DNA of 34,824 bases. Origin: an uncultured Alphaproteobacteria bacterium. Its GTDB lineage: Bacteria > Pseudomonadota > Alphaproteobacteria > Rhodobacterales > Rhodobacteraceae. Shown in pieces: positions 19,127-29,440 of the stretch (the stretch's first letter is position 1; every line of letters starts with the position of its first letter). The stretch is from NCBI GenBank assembly GCA_902524655.1, contig CABZEG010000019.1, forward strand, positions 1 to 34,824. The letters run 5' to 3'. A program made the position numbers and the translations under genes. A model generated the notes under the pieces. It did not search any database. It was given only the letters and a program-made list of their open reading frames with translations, and had not been told where the DNA came from.

Positions 19127-19414
19127 ATGGCTTTTAAACCTTTGCACGACCGTGTTGTGGTTCGTAGAGTTGACAGTGAAGATAAAACATCTGGTGGACT
19201 GATTATTCCTGACTCTGCACAAGAGAAACCTGCAGAAGGTGAGGTTGTTTCAGTTGGGGCTGGTGCTAGAGATGATGCTGGTAAGTTGATTCCAATGGAA
19301 TTAAAATCAGGCGACAAAATCTTGTTTGGTAAATGGTCTGGAACCGAAGTAAAAATTGATGGTGAGGAACTACTCATCATGAAAGAAAGTGACATATTGG
19401 GTATAATTTCCTAA
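19127..19414 (+). CDS. groES: Co-chaperonin GroES
   Basis: The 10-kDa lid of the GroEL folding chamber, 95 residues. Typical stretches are [12 protein letters not shown] at the N-terminus, the mobile loop [20 protein letters not shown], and [34 protein letters not shown] split across the C-terminal sandwich. The ATG at 19127 follows a strong GAGGAGA by 6 bases. An in-frame ATG at 19112 lies upstream of that site and is rejected. groEL begins 34 bases later. The 5' leader of about 70 bases has a weak GTCTC/GAGAC repeat (19070-19086). Confidence 0.98.
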   Translation: MAFKPLHDRVVVRRVDSEDKTSGGLIIPDSAQEKPAEGEVVSVGAGARDDAGKLIPMELKSGDKILFGKWSGTEVKIDGEELLIMKESDILGIIS

Positions 19415-19433
19415 GAATATTTTATAACACTAA

Positions 19434-21107
<1,674 letters not shown>

Positions 21108-21133
21108 TTCTTGCAGTGTCCAATGAGTTTTGT

Positions 21134-21164
21134 AAAAAGGGGAGTTTAACTCCCCTTTTTTTTT
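21134..21164. terminator. Bidirectional intrinsic terminator between groEL and purK
   Basis: AAAAAGGGGAG (21134-21144), TTTAA loop, CTCCCCTTTTT (21150-21160), then more T. It has a T-run on both strands, so it can end groESL and the purK operon alike. It is the only strong hairpin terminator seen in the window. The purK stop codon lies in the loop. Confidence 0.92.
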
Positions 21165-22201
21165 ATTAAGTTGATATGCCCCATTTTTCTTCTAGGACTA
21201 ATTTTTTTCTTTCCATAAATATAGACTTTTGCTAACTCGTCGTTTACGAGATTGCTAGTCACTCTTCCAATTAAGTTATACATAATTACGTCGGAATGCC
21301 TCTCGGTTGATAATAAAGGCAAGTCCATAATTGCCCTGATGTGTTGCTGGAACTGGCTGGAGTAGCTCCCATCCATTGTCCAATGCCCAGAGTTATGTAC
21401 CCTTGGTGCAATTTCATTAACATAAATTTCATGTTCTTTTAAAAAAAATTCTACTCCCATAACTCCGATATAGTCTAGATCAGCCACTATTTTTCTTGCA
21501 ATAGTGGTAGCGTCATTTTTAAGCGCTTTACGTGTTGAGGAAGGTAGAGTTGTAGTTACCAGAATTCCATTTTCATGTACATTTTCTCCTGGCTCAAAAG
21601 TCTTAATATTTCCTTTTTTGTCTCGAACTATTATTACGGATAATTCTCTTTCAAAGTTAACTAATTCTTCAGCTATGGATGGGGGTAGTTTATTTCTAAG
21701 AAAATGTTCTCTAATATCCTTTTGAGTTTTTATTAAAACTTGTCCCTTGCCATCATAACCTAGCCTGCGTGTCTTTAAAAGAATGGGTTTCTTAAGTTCA
21801 ATTAATAGCTTCTCAATATCTGAAACTTCATCAATTTTATAAAATTGTGTAGTTTTAATCCCTAGCGAATTCAGGTAATTTTTTTCTGTGTAGCGATCCT
21901 GAGAGATTTTAAGAGCTTTTATAGATGGTCTTATGGACACGATCTTCTCTAATTCTTCTAATGCTTTTGTGTCGATGTTTTCAAATTCGTAGGTTAAAAC
22001 ATCTACATTTTTTGCAAAAGCGACTACATTTTCAATCTCATAATAGTTACCAAACACCATTTTGTTTGCTACTTGTGCAGCGGGACAATCTCTATCGGGA
22101 CAATATATGTTTATATTAAAACCTAAGTCGGTCGCAGCTGTGGCAAGCATTTTTGCTAATTGCCCTCCACCAAGAATTCCGATAGTCTTACTCGGGCTCA
22201 T
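21146..22201 (-). CDS. purK: N5-carboxyaminoimidazole ribonucleotide synthase
   Basis: ATP-grasp enzyme that carboxylates AIR with bicarbonate to N5-CAIR in purine synthesis. The protein has 351 residues. The N-terminus IGILGGGQLAKMLATAA is the family opening. DVLTYEFENID, KTRRLGYDGKGQ, PSIAEELVNFERELSVIIVRD and EIAPRVHNSGHWT are the typical motifs. The ATG start overlaps the end of purE by 14 bases. The last codons (Lys-Lys-Lys-Gly-Ser) and stop are written in the hairpin of the groEL terminator. Its product passes directly to PurE. Confidence 0.97.
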   Translation of the reverse strand: MSPSKTIGILGGGQLAKMLATAATDLGFNINIYCPDRDCPAAQVANKMVFGNYYEIENVVAFAKNVDVLTYEFENIDTKALEELEKIVSIRPSIKALKISQDRYTEKNYLNSLGIKTTQFYKIDEVSDIEKLLIELKKPILLKTRRLGYDGKGQVLIKTQKDIREHFLRNKLPPSIAEELVNFERELSVIIVRDKKGNIKTFEPGENVHENGILVTTTLPSSTRKALKNDATTIARKIVADLDYIGVMGVEFFLKEHEIYVNEIAPRVHNSGHWTMDGSYSSQFQQHIRAIMDLPLLSTERHSDVIMYNLIGRVTSNLVNDELAKVYIYGKKKISPRRKMGHINLIKKKGS

Positions 22202-22679
22202 CTTTTACTCGGTTTGTTGTATCATAGCGCCAATCTTGAATTTTCTTGCTAATGACCCTATCTGAAATTGCTAAAACCTGCGTAGCAAAGATGGCAGCAT
22301 TAAAAGCACCTGGTGAACCAATAGCCATAGTCGCAACCGGGTAACCTCTTGGCATTTGTACAATTGAATAAAGACTGTCGACTCCTTTAAGATCGGTCGC
22401 GCTTATAGGTACCCCAATTACAGGGATATCAGTTTTTGAGGCAATCATTCCTGGCAGATGTGCTGCACCTCCAGCACCAGCAATTACAACTTTAATTTTT
22501 CTTTTTTTTAATGAGTCAGCGTACTCGTACAATCTGTCTGGAGTTCTGTGTGCAGATACAATTTTTTTTTCAAAAGAAACACCTAGCTTCTCTAATAAAT
22601 CGCATGCCTCTTGCATGGTTTGCCAATCTGATTGACTTCCCATTACTATCGATACTTGGATGTTTTTTTCAATTACCAT
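22188..22679 (-). CDS. purE: N5-CAIR mutase
   Basis: Rearranges N5-CAIR to CAIR, the step after PurK. The protein has 163 residues. Signatures are MGSQSD (13-18), SAHRTP (42-47) with the catalytic His, GAGGAAHLPGM, and PRGYPVATMAIGSPGAFNAA. The bacterial class I type is supported by its pairing with purK. The ATG lies within trxB (11-base overlap) and its 3' end overlaps purK by 14 bases, so the three are translated from one message. Confidence 0.97.
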   Translation of the reverse strand: MVIEKNIQVSIVMGSQSDWQTMQEACDLLEKLGVSFEKKIVSAHRTPDRLYEYADSLKKRKIKVVIAGAGGAAHLPGMIASKTDIPVIGVPISATDLKGVDSLYSIVQMPRGYPVATMAIGSPGAFNAAIFATQVLAISDRVISKKIQDWRYDTTNRVKDEPE

Positions 22680-23616
22680 TACTAATCTCGCTTAGATATT
22701 TCTCAGCATCTAAAGCGGCCATGCATCCCATTGCTGCTGATGTCACTGCTTGCCTGTATACATTATCAACTAAATCTCCAGCTGCAAAAACGCCAGGAAT
22801 AGAAGTCTTTGTAGTACCGGGAACAGTAGAAACATAGCCACTATCAAAAGTCTTTAGCTGATCTTTTACAAGATTTGATGCGGGAGAATGCCCTATTGCT
22901 ACAAAGACCCCCGAGCAACTTATTTCAGATAATTCTTTGCTTAAAGTATCCTGTATCTTAATTCCAGTTACCCCTAAAGGATTATCCTCTCCCAATACGT
23001 CCATTACTTGCTTATTCCATATGACTTCTATTTTTTTATTTTCAATGAGACGTTTTTGTAGGATTTTTTCTGCCCTTAACTCATCTCTCCTATGGATCAA
23101 ATAAACTTTAGACGCAAACCTTGTAAGAAAAATTGCTTCTTCAACAGCCATATTTCCCCCTCCTATTACAGAAACTATTTTATCTTTATAGAAAAAGCCA
23201 TCACATGTAGCGCAAGCTGACACCCCAAAACCTTTGTACTTTTCTTCATTATCTAATCCAAGCCAATTTGCTTGTGCTCCTGTCGCTAAAATTACAGAGT
23301 CCGTCAAATATTGTGTGCCACTATCTGTTTCAACAAAGAAGGGTCGTTCTATGAGATTTATTTTTGAAACATGTTCAGAAATCATTTCGCATCCCAAATT
23401 ACGCGCATGATCCTCCATGTTTTTCATTAAGTCTGGGCCAAGTATTTCTTTCTCTCCAGGCCAATTCTCAACCTCTGTAGTTATTGTAAGCTGTCCACCT
23501 GGCTGTATACCCTGAAAGAGTATTGGTGATAACATGGCGCGGGAAGCATACACAGCAGCCGTGTAGCCAGCTGGACCGGAGCCAATTATTAAAAGTTTAG
23601 TTTTTTTTGGAGACAT
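22669..23616 (-). CDS. trxB: Thioredoxin reductase
   Basis: NADPH-dependent flavoenzyme that reduces thioredoxin, 315 residues. FAD-binding GSGPAG is at 12-17, redox-active CATC at 135-138, NADPH-binding GGGNMA at 152-157, and GVFAAGD near the C-terminus. The ATG is preceded by GAGGAT. It lies 25 bases after pgeF and overlaps purE by 11 bases. Linking thioredoxin recycling to purE-purK in one transcript is an odd pairing and may just reflect genome packing. Some low-Mr relatives act on other disulfides, but the motif set here is standard. Confidence 0.95.
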   Translation of the reverse strand: MSPKKTKLLIIGSGPAGYTAAVYASRAMLSPILFQGIQPGGQLTITTEVENWPGEKEILGPDLMKNMEDHARNLGCEMISEHVSKINLIERPFFVETDSGTQYLTDSVILATGAQANWLGLDNEEKYKGFGVSACATCDGFFYKDKIVSVIGGGNMAVEEAIFLTRFASKVYLIHRRDELRAEKILQKRLIENKKIEVIWNKQVMDVLGEDNPLGVTGIKIQDTLSKELSEISCSGVFVAIGHSPASNLVKDQLKTFDSGYVSTVPGTTKTSIPGVFAAGDLVDNVYRQAVTSAAMGCMAALDAEKYLSEISNGN

Positions 23617-23641
23617 ATTATCCTCAATCCTTTTTGGTAGG

Positions 23642-24403
23642 TTACAAACTAATTATTGAAGCCATTCGACCGAAATCTCTCTCAGATTTGTGATATGCCC
23701 TTCTATTTGAAAAAAATAATTCAGGATTTTCGTAAGTACACATCCCAAGATTATCTATATCATAAACTCCAAACAGATTAAATCTACTTTCAATAAATAA
23801 AGTAAGATCAAAGAAATAGTTATGATCTCTTTTTATAAAAAAGTTTTCAAAATATGGATCAGTCTTAACAAAGCTGTCAACAAAATCTAATTTTACTTCA
23901 TAGGAATTGGTAGAAATCGTAGGACCAACTGCAACTGACAGTTTCCTTATATCGACACCAAGATCTTTCAGAGAATTTAAGGAATTTTCACAAACTCCAG
24001 CAAGAGCTCCTTTCCAACCAGCATGAATTGCCAATATAAATCCGCTTTCACTTTCATAAGCCAAAATAGGAGAGCAATCAGCAGTTAGTATTCCTACCCC
24101 GATACCCTTTAGATTGGTAATGACGGCATCTACTGGCTTTTGACTTAATTTGTCAAACTCAGTTTCTTTATTAATGAATACTACATTGCTTGTATGCTGC
24201 TGGTTTGGAAAAAATACTTTTCGATTTGAAATATTTAGCTCATCCATAACCAATGCCCTGTTTGCATAAACATTGGCTTTGCTATCAGTTGTTTTTTCTG
24301 ACAAGTTTAAACTCGAGTATATTCCTGTGGATACTCCACCAGATCTTCCAAAAAAACCATGCTTAACCGCGTGCAATTTTTTACTTTTGAACATATCGAC
24401 CAT
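23642..24403 (-). CDS. pgeF: PgeF/YfiH family zinc-dependent purine nucleoside phosphorylase (laccase-domain protein)
   Basis: 253 residues of the family first named multicopper polyphenol oxidase and later shown to include purine nucleoside phosphorylase/deaminase activity and a peptidoglycan-editing role (PgeF). Ligand motifs are FPNQQHTSN (His70), LTADCSPIL (Cys110) and AIHAGWKG (His127). HGFFGRSGGVSTGIYSSLNL is the usual opening. The ATG overlaps the midA stop by one base (TAATG). The lgt-midA-pgeF grouping is common in alphaproteobacteria. Confidence 0.93.
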   Translation of the reverse strand: MVDMFKSKKLHAVKHGFFGRSGGVSTGIYSSLNLSEKTTDSKANVYANRALVMDELNISNRKVFFPNQQHTSNVVFINKETEFDKLSQKPVDAVITNLKGIGVGILTADCSPILAYESESGFILAIHAGWKGALAGVCENSLNSLKDLGVDIRKLSVAVGPTISTNSYEVKLDFVDSFVKTDPYFENFFIKRDHNYFFDLTLFIESRFNLFGVYDIDNLGMCTYENPELFFSNRRAYHKSERDFGRMASIISL

Positions 24404-25461
24404 TAGCTCAGGCCTTCTAAATGTCTTTTAGTTTTAGTTATCGCAATAACTTTAAAAAGGGAACCCATTTTATCAGGATCAATGAGTCTCTTTACTTCAG
24501 AGCCGACTGAGTGTGCTTTTGCCGAGCTGACATTTTTGGTCAAGCTTTTTAAGCGTTCCTTTATTCCAAGTTCAAGTAGAAAAGTTTGTTGTTCTCTAAT
24601 CGGGGAAGTATATAAATTTTTTTTACTAGCTATTTCTTTCAAGAGCTGGAAATTAACGTGTGAACTTAAGTCGTTTCGCCCTGGTTTTTCCAAAACACCT
24701 TTAAATTTATGTTTGTTTACAGCTTGAAGGGTATCCCCGATTCCTGAAATGTTTCCATAATCGACCACTAGCAATGCACCATCCCATTTAATTAAATGAT
24801 CACAAATTTTTGAAAAAATTGAGATAGTCTTTTCAGAATATTCTATTGTGTCCCCTATCTTTAAATCTGAAAAAACACTGTCCTTAGGCACCCATATTTG
24901 ATCATCTAGGGTAAAACAGAGATTACCATTTTTTGTTGTTATTTTTTTTTCGCGCCAGCCCTCTTTACTTTTCACGTATTGATTTATTGGAAGGGCATCA
25001 AAAAATTCATTCGCAATAATTATCTGTGGCCCCGAACTCAAGCACTTGATATCTGATATCCACCTTACGTTTTTATTTTTGAGATTTTCTTTTTGTAGAG
25101 TTATTAGTCTTTCGGATTTTTCCAAAATTGTAATATCAAGGTCTATCTTGTTGTTTGTTACTTTGCAAATAGTTCTAATGGCGTCCTTTAGCAGTGTTCC
25201 TCGCCCAGATCCTAGTTCTGTTATACATAAACGCTTTTTATTTATGAACTGCTGGTAAAAATTCAAAGCCCACAGCCCTATAAGCTCACCAAATGTTTGA
25301 GAGATCTCTGGAGAAGTGATGAAATCACCATTTCTGCCAAATACTTGATCGGACGTGTAATACCCATTTTCATCATCCCACAAGCACATCTCCATATATC
25401 GTGATAGACTTATTGGACCACATTCCTTAATTAGAGCTTTTATTTTTGTTTTAATTTGCAT
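24403..25461 (-). CDS. MidA/NDUFAF7-like SAM-dependent methyltransferase (PF02636)
   Basis: Homologue of the mitochondrial complex I assembly arginine methyltransferase NDUFAF7. The protein has 352 residues. ISLSRYMEMCLWDDENGYY (18-36) and DFITSPEISQTFGELIG (47-62) are typical, ELGSGRGTL (82-90) binds SAM, and IIANEFFDALPINQYV follows. I place the start at ATG 25461, which shares one base with the lgt stop (TGATG); a TTG three bases earlier is also in frame. The likely target is a respiratory complex I subunit, by family inference. The stop overlaps the pgeF start. Confidence 0.9.
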   Translation of the reverse strand: MQIKTKIKALIKECGPISLSRYMEMCLWDDENGYYTSDQVFGRNGDFITSPEISQTFGELIGLWALNFYQQFINKKRLCITELGSGRGTLLKDAIRTICKVTNNKIDLDITILEKSERLITLQKENLKNKNVRWISDIKCLSSGPQIIIANEFFDALPINQYVKSKEGWREKKITTKNGNLCFTLDDQIWVPKDSVFSDLKIGDTIEYSEKTISIFSKICDHLIKWDGALLVVDYGNISGIGDTLQAVNKHKFKGVLEKPGRNDLSSHVNFQLLKEIASKKNLYTSPIREQQTFLLELGIKERLKSLTKNVSSAKAHSVGSEVKRLIDPDKMGSLFKVIAITKTKRHLEGLS

Positions 25462-26345
25462 CAAGAATTTCGCCTGGTAACCAAAAGAATTATTGAAAGT
25501 CCAAAAATAATCATTGGGACGCTGAGAAGTTGTCCCATTGACATTCCAATACCTGGGAGAAGCTCAACCGCATATCCTTGGGGATTTTCATTTGTGATTA
25601 AAAAAGCGTCTGGCTCTCTTAGAAATTCAATTGCAAATCTTATAACACCATAGCCTAGCAAAAAGGACCCAAAAATAATTCCTGGTTTTCTAAGTGCTCT
25701 TGAGACAAAAACAAGGTAATAAAAAATAAGCATTAAAATGATGCCCTCAAAGAACGCTTCATATAATTGTGACGGATGCCTGAAACAGGGTATTTCATTT
25801 GGGTTTGGACAAAATTGTCCCTGACCTTTTGTAAATTGGATTCCAAATATTGACGTTGTTGGTTTACCCCAGAGCTCGCCATTAATAAAATTTGCAATTC
25901 TCCCCAAAAATAATCCTGGTGGGGATGCAAATGCAATCAAATCACCTAAGGATAATAAGCTAATTTTTTTTCTTAGACCAAATAGAATTCCCGAGATTAA
26001 CACTCCTAAGAAGCCTCCATGGAATGACATACCTCCTTCCCATATATAGATAGTTCTTATTAGATTATCCAAGTAATAGCTTGGTGCGTATATTAGACAA
26101 TACCCCAACCGCCCTCCTACAATGATTCCCAATATCATATATGTTATGAGATCGTCTACTTCGCTTTTTTCAATAATACTCCTGCTTGCAAACCATAGGT
26201 TTTTTTTTTCAACAAGCCTTACCATAAAAAACCAGGCTAAAAGTATACCTGCTATATAGGATAAACCATACCATTGGACATTCAGATGAAATCCTAATAA
26301 ATTTATAGAAAAAGCGGTTTCATTTATATTCGGATATTGAAAAAT
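25461..26345 (-). CDS. lgt: Prolipoprotein diacylglyceryl transferase, probable ATT start
   Basis: Inner-membrane enzyme that moves diacylglycerol from phosphatidylglycerol to the lipobox Cys, the first step of lipoprotein maturation. Counting from ATT at 26345 gives 294 residues. Key residues match E. coli with a constant offset of 6: His109 in MSFHGG, Arg149/Asn152/Glu157/Gly160 in GRIANFINGELWG. FLREPD near 242-247 holds the later Arg. The start is chosen because GGAGG (26355-26351) stands five bases before ATT and the N-terminus then reads like the family. An ATG farther upstream at 26489 would run through the divergent ubiK gene and is unlikely. TTG at 26357 is the alternative. Confidence 0.92.
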   Translation of the reverse strand: MFQYPNINETAFSINLLGFHLNVQWYGLSYIAGILLAWFFMVRLVEKKNLWFASRSIIEKSEVDDLITYMILGIIVGGRLGYCLIYAPSYYLDNLIRTIYIWEGGMSFHGGFLGVLISGILFGLRKKISLLSLGDLIAFASPPGLFLGRIANFINGELWGKPTTSIFGIQFTKGQGQFCPNPNEIPCFRHPSQLYEAFFEGIILMLIFYYLVFVSRALRKPGIIFGSFLLGYGVIRFAIEFLREPDAFLITNENPQGYAVELLPGIGMSMGQLLSVPMIIFGLSIILLVTRRNS

Positions 26346-26420
26346 TTTTTCCTCCAAAAAAAATAAATTCCAATTATATTTTTGTTTAACGTTAAATTTA
26401 AAAAAGTAAAAGGATAATCT

Positions 26421-26657
26421 ATGCAATTTAAAAACCCATTTATTGATAATTTGTCTAAGGTTATGGCAGATGCGTTTGGTGCAGCGCATTCCGCTAAAAA
26501 TGAAGCAGAAAATGTTTTCAAGACTTGGTTAGATGGTTGGTTGGCTGACAGAGATTTTGTGACAAGAGAGGAGTTCGAAGCACTCAAGCTTAGTGTGGAA
26601 GAACTAAGGAATAAAAGTAAGCCAACCGTTCAAAAGAAGAAAAATTTAAAAAGCTGA
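26421..26657 (+). CDS. ubiK: UbiK/BMFP family accessory protein
   Basis: Small 78-residue protein with a helical N-terminal part (FIDNLSKVMADAFGAAHSAKNE) and a charged coiled-coil C-terminal end (EEFEALKLSVEELRNK) and Lys tail. This is the BMFP/UbiK pattern (PF04380), membrane-associated trimers that assist ubiquinone synthesis in E. coli. The ATG follows AAGGAT by 6 bases. It is divergent from lgt, with only 75 bases between start codons, so both promoters are packed there. A 101-base gap to the YbjN gene follows. The family call is by pattern, and a role in quinone synthesis is inferred. Confidence 0.85.
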   Translation: MQFKNPFIDNLSKVMADAFGAAHSAKNEAENVFKTWLDGWLADRDFVTREEFEALKLSVEELRNKSKPTVQKKKNLKS

Positions 26658-26726
26658 TGTGTACAAGATATAGTGTATGTAAGGCTAAAACGCCTAATTG
26701 TAGTAGAGATTTCTAAATTTTGCGGG

Positions 26727-26732
26727 TATACT
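26727..26732 (+). promoter_or_regulatory. Possible -10 box before the YbjN gene
   Basis: TATACT lies 26 bases before the YbjN ATG. I see no good -35 box at the right spacing, so this is tentative. Confidence 0.28.
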
Positions 26733-26758
26733 GACAAAAAAAAAGGAGCAGTAACCCT

Positions 26759-27262
26759 ATGGCAAAAGCAACGTCAATTATATTTTTAGATGAAACGCAT
26801 CCAATAGATGCCCTCGAACTAATAGCTCATGAAGAGAATTGGGAATTTGTTAGAGATGAAGATAATGAGATAATAGTTTCGATAGAAGGAGGTTGGAAAA
26901 AGTATACTCTTATTGCTAGGTGGGATGTATCACGAAACCTCTTTAAAACGACTTGTATTTTTGAGATGATGCCACCAAGAAAAAAGCTAGTGAAACTCTA
27001 TGAGACTATAAATCTGGTGAATGGTAGTGATGTAGATGGAAGCTTTGCCTATGATAATGTTGAACAAATAATGAATTACAACACCAACATATTATTTTCT
27101 GATGAATTAATCATTTCTTATACTGAACTTAGAGATTGGATAAAGTCGTCCATTGAAACAGCTGAAAAATTTTATCCCACCTTCCAAAAGAGCTGCTGGG
27201 GAGAAGTAATGCCAAAAGATGCTATGTCAGCAGCTTTTGGAAAAATAGCAGGTCACGCTTAG
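26759..27262 (+). CDS. YbjN domain protein
   Basis: This 167-residue cytoplasmic protein has the YbjN-family layout: DEDNEIIVSIEGGWKKYTLIARWD, FKTTCIFEMMPPRKKLVKLYETINLVNG and a helical C-terminus. The fold resembles type III secretion chaperones; in E. coli YbjN affects stress and motility, but the mechanism is unknown. In alphaproteobacteria it commonly sits just upstream of proC, as here. AGGAG stands 10 bases before the ATG. Its TAG overlaps the AGGT ribosome site of proC, with a 10-base gap. Confidence 0.88.
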   Translation: MAKATSIIFLDETHPIDALELIAHEENWEFVRDEDNEIIVSIEGGWKKYTLIARWDVSRNLFKTTCIFEMMPPRKKLVKLYETINLVNGSDVDGSFAYDNVEQIMNYNTNILFSDELIISYTELRDWIKSSIETAEKFYPTFQKSCWGEVMPKDAMSAAFGKIAGHA

Positions 27263-27272
27263 GTAAACATCG

Positions 27273-28097
27273 ATGGCTGAGGCAAAGAAAATTAATAAAC
27301 TGATTAAAATTATTGGTTGTGGTAAGATGGCTTCTGCAATTTTGGATGCGTGGTTGAAAAAATCAATATCTCCCCAAAATATTTACGTGGATGATCCTAA
27401 ACCCTCTGAGTGGCTACTTGATAAAAAAAAACATGGGCTTAACATAAATACCACAGCGAATTTATCATTTGATTATTGTTTTATAGGGGTAAAACCGCAG
27501 TCTCTTAATGAAATTAAATTAAAGCTAAAAACGCTTTCAAAAAAAAACGTTACTTTCGTTTCAATGCTGGCAGGAATTAAAATTAATAGACTAGAAAGTA
27601 TAATTGGCAAAGATGAGTCGATTGTAAGGATAATGCCTAACTTACCTGCAGAAATACTAAAAGGGGTCACAGCAGTTAAAGAGAATGAAAGGGTTGAACC
27701 AAAGCAGTCTAAAAATCTGAATATATTATTAGAGGCTTTTGGGGAAACAGTAAAATTTTCTAAGGAAAGTAAATTTGACGCAGTCACGGCAATTTCAGGT
27801 TCGGGGCCAGCCTATATTTTTCTGATTGCTGAGTTAATGATAGAGGTTGGTACAAATTTGGGTCTTTCTTACGATGAAGCTTTTAAATTAGTAAAGTATA
27901 CAATCGATGGAGCAGGAAGCTTGATAGTTAATTCATCACTGGAGCCTCAAAAATTGAGGGAAAATGTGACTAGTCCTGGTGGAACGACCTATGAAGCATT
28001 GGCTGTAATGATGGATAAGAAAAATGGTCTGCCAAAAATTTTCTCAGCAGCAATAAAAGCTGCAGCGCAAAGATCAAAAGAATTAAGTAAAGTTTAG
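27273..28097 (+). CDS. proC: Pyrroline-5-carboxylate reductase
   Basis: Last step of proline synthesis: reduces pyrroline-5-carboxylate with NAD(P)H. The protein has 274 residues. The nucleotide loop is IIGCGKMASAI, FIGVKPQ follows the fourth strand, and the C-terminal dimer domain has ISGSGPAYIFLIAELMIE and ENVTSPGGTTYEAL. The ATG follows TTAGGT by about 10 bases. The CsaA-like gene begins 45 bases later. Nothing is unusual about the active site. Confidence 0.96.
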   Translation: MAEAKKINKLIKIIGCGKMASAILDAWLKKSISPQNIYVDDPKPSEWLLDKKKHGLNINTTANLSFDYCFIGVKPQSLNEIKLKLKTLSKKNVTFVSMLAGIKINRLESIIGKDESIVRIMPNLPAEILKGVTAVKENERVEPKQSKNLNILLEAFGETVKFSKESKFDAVTAISGSGPAYIFLIAELMIEVGTNLGLSYDEAFKLVKYTIDGAGSLIVNSSLEPQKLRENVTSPGGTTYEALAVMMDKKNGLPKIFSAAIKAAAQRSKELSKV

Positions 28098-28142
28098 ACT
28101 TTTTATTAATGCTTTAAATCTAAAATATTGCTACTTTTAGGA

Positions 28143-28469
28143 ATGCCAGATTTTTTTGACACAGAATTAAGAGTGGGAGAGATTGTTAAAGCTGAAATTT
28201 TTAGGGAAGCAAAAAAACCAGCATATAAACTATGGATAAATTTTGGGGAACTACTGGGGATTAAGACTTCTTCTGCTCAGATCACATCTCTCTATACAAC
28301 TGAAATGCTTGTAGGAAAGCAGGTGATAGCTGTAACCAATCTAGAGCCTAAACAGGTTGGGCCATTTATGTCAGAAGTCTTGGTACTTGGTGTTGATGGC
28401 AAAAATGTTGATGACATTATCTTAATCGCACCTGAATATAAGGTTGATATTGGTAATAGGGTTCATTAA
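28143..28469 (+). CDS. CsaA-like free-standing tRNA-binding (OB-fold) protein
   Basis: 108 residues, the length of B. subtilis CsaA and similar to the C-terminal OB domain of methionyl-tRNA synthetase. TELRVGEIVKAEIF, KPAYKLWINFGELLGIK, and VIAVTNLEPKQVGPFMSEVLVLG are the EMAP/CsaA strand pattern. Known relatives bind tRNA or act as chaperones for export; which applies here is unknown. I place the start at ATG 28143 because it gives the standard N-terminus. A TTG 15 bases upstream is in frame but has no ribosome site. It follows proC and precedes the dehydrogenase by 14 bases. Confidence 0.87.
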   Translation: MPDFFDTELRVGEIVKAEIFREAKKPAYKLWINFGELLGIKTSSAQITSLYTTEMLVGKQVIAVTNLEPKQVGPFMSEVLVLGVDGKNVDDIILIAPEYKVDIGNRVH

Positions 28470-28483
28470 ATGAGACCAATTAA

Positions 28484-29440
28484 ATGAAACCAAAAATAAT
28501 TGTCACCAGAGATATACCCGATGAAGTAGAATCAAAGCTAAAAGAATATTTTCAAGTTTCATTCAACCGTGAAGATAAAGTGTTTAGTAACGATATATTA
28601 ATCAAAGCAATGGAAAATGCCGATGGCATAGTCTGTACAGTAACAGATATTTTTACAGATAAGCTTCTTTCACTCCCTAAGAAAAAAGTGAAAATTATTG
28701 CAAATATTGGTGTAGGCGTGGATCATATAGATTTACAATCAGCTAAGATAAATAATGTTATTGTCACAAATACTCCTGACGTACTAACGGAAGCAACTGT
28801 AGATGTGGCTACTCTTTTACTTTTATCAGTTACACGAAATACATTTCTATTGGAAAAAATGTTGCGGCGGGGTGAATGGAAAGGTTTTTCGTTAACGGAG
28901 AATCTGGGTATAGATGTTCGCGGAAAAATTCTTGGAATTGTTGGAATGGGAAGAATTGGTAAAGCTTTTGCAAAGCGAGCTAGCGAGGTTTTTGGTATGA
29001 AAGTCCTTTATTATAATCGTTCCCCTGTAAAGGATCTTAAATTTGAGGCTAGTGTTCGTTTTGACTTGGATGCCTTGCTAGAAGAAAGTGATGTAATTTC
29101 TTTGCATCTCTCAAGCGATGCAGGAAATAAGAACTTTATTTCTAAGAGCAGGATGAAAAAAATTAAGCACTCATCATTCTTAATTAATACATCAAGAGGA
29201 GATGTTATTGACCAGATGGCACTCATAGATTTGCTAGAAAAGAAAAAAATTGCTGGTGCAGGGCTAGATGTTTTTCTCAATGAACCAAATGTTCCGCTTA
29301 AACTAAGACAGTTATCGAATGTGACCCTCTATCCTCATATCGGATCGGCTACCCGTGAAACAAGAACAAAAATGGGACTGCTGGCAGTTGAGAATTTGAT
29401 AGCATTTTTTAATGAAAAAAACGTAATTAACCAATTATAA
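28484..29440 (+). CDS. D-isomer-specific 2-hydroxyacid dehydrogenase (glyoxylate/hydroxypyruvate reductase type)
   Basis: 318 residues. The dinucleotide loop is VGMGRIGKA (153-161). The catalytic triad is Arg238 in NTSRGD, Glu267 in FLNEPN and His285 in [18 protein letters not shown] (73-83) is the family opening to the nucleotide domain. YYNRS (176-180) after the second strand lacks the Asp that selects NAD and has Arg-Ser, so NADPH is favoured by inference. That fits glyoxylate/hydroxypyruvate reductase more than phosphoglycerate dehydrogenase, and there is no ACT domain. Its 3' end overlaps the convergent carB gene by 14 bases. Confidence 0.92.
   Translation: MKPKIIVTRDIPDEVESKLKEYFQVSFNREDKVFSNDILIKAMENADGIVCTVTDIFTDKLLSLPKKKVKIIANIGVGVDHIDLQSAKINNVIVTNTPDVLTEATVDVATLLLLSVTRNTFLLEKMLRRGEWKGFSLTENLGIDVRGKILGIVGMGRIGKAFAKRASEVFGMKVLYYNRSPVKDLKFEASVRFDLDALLEESDVISLHLSSDAGNKNFISKSRMKKIKHSSFLINTSRGDVIDQMALIDLLEKKKIAGAGLDVFLNEPNVPLKLRQLSNVTLYPHIGSATRETRTKMGLLAVENLIAFFNEKNVINQL

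Noticed and set aside
26346-26489. Upstream extension of lgt to ATG 26489
   Set aside because: It would overlap the ubiK gene on the other strand by about 70 bases and add 48 residues not found in Lgt; the GGAGG site lies well inside it.
26672-26696. Possible terminator after ubiK (AGGC/GCCT)
   Set aside because: The stem has only four pairs, with a six-base loop and no T-run after it.
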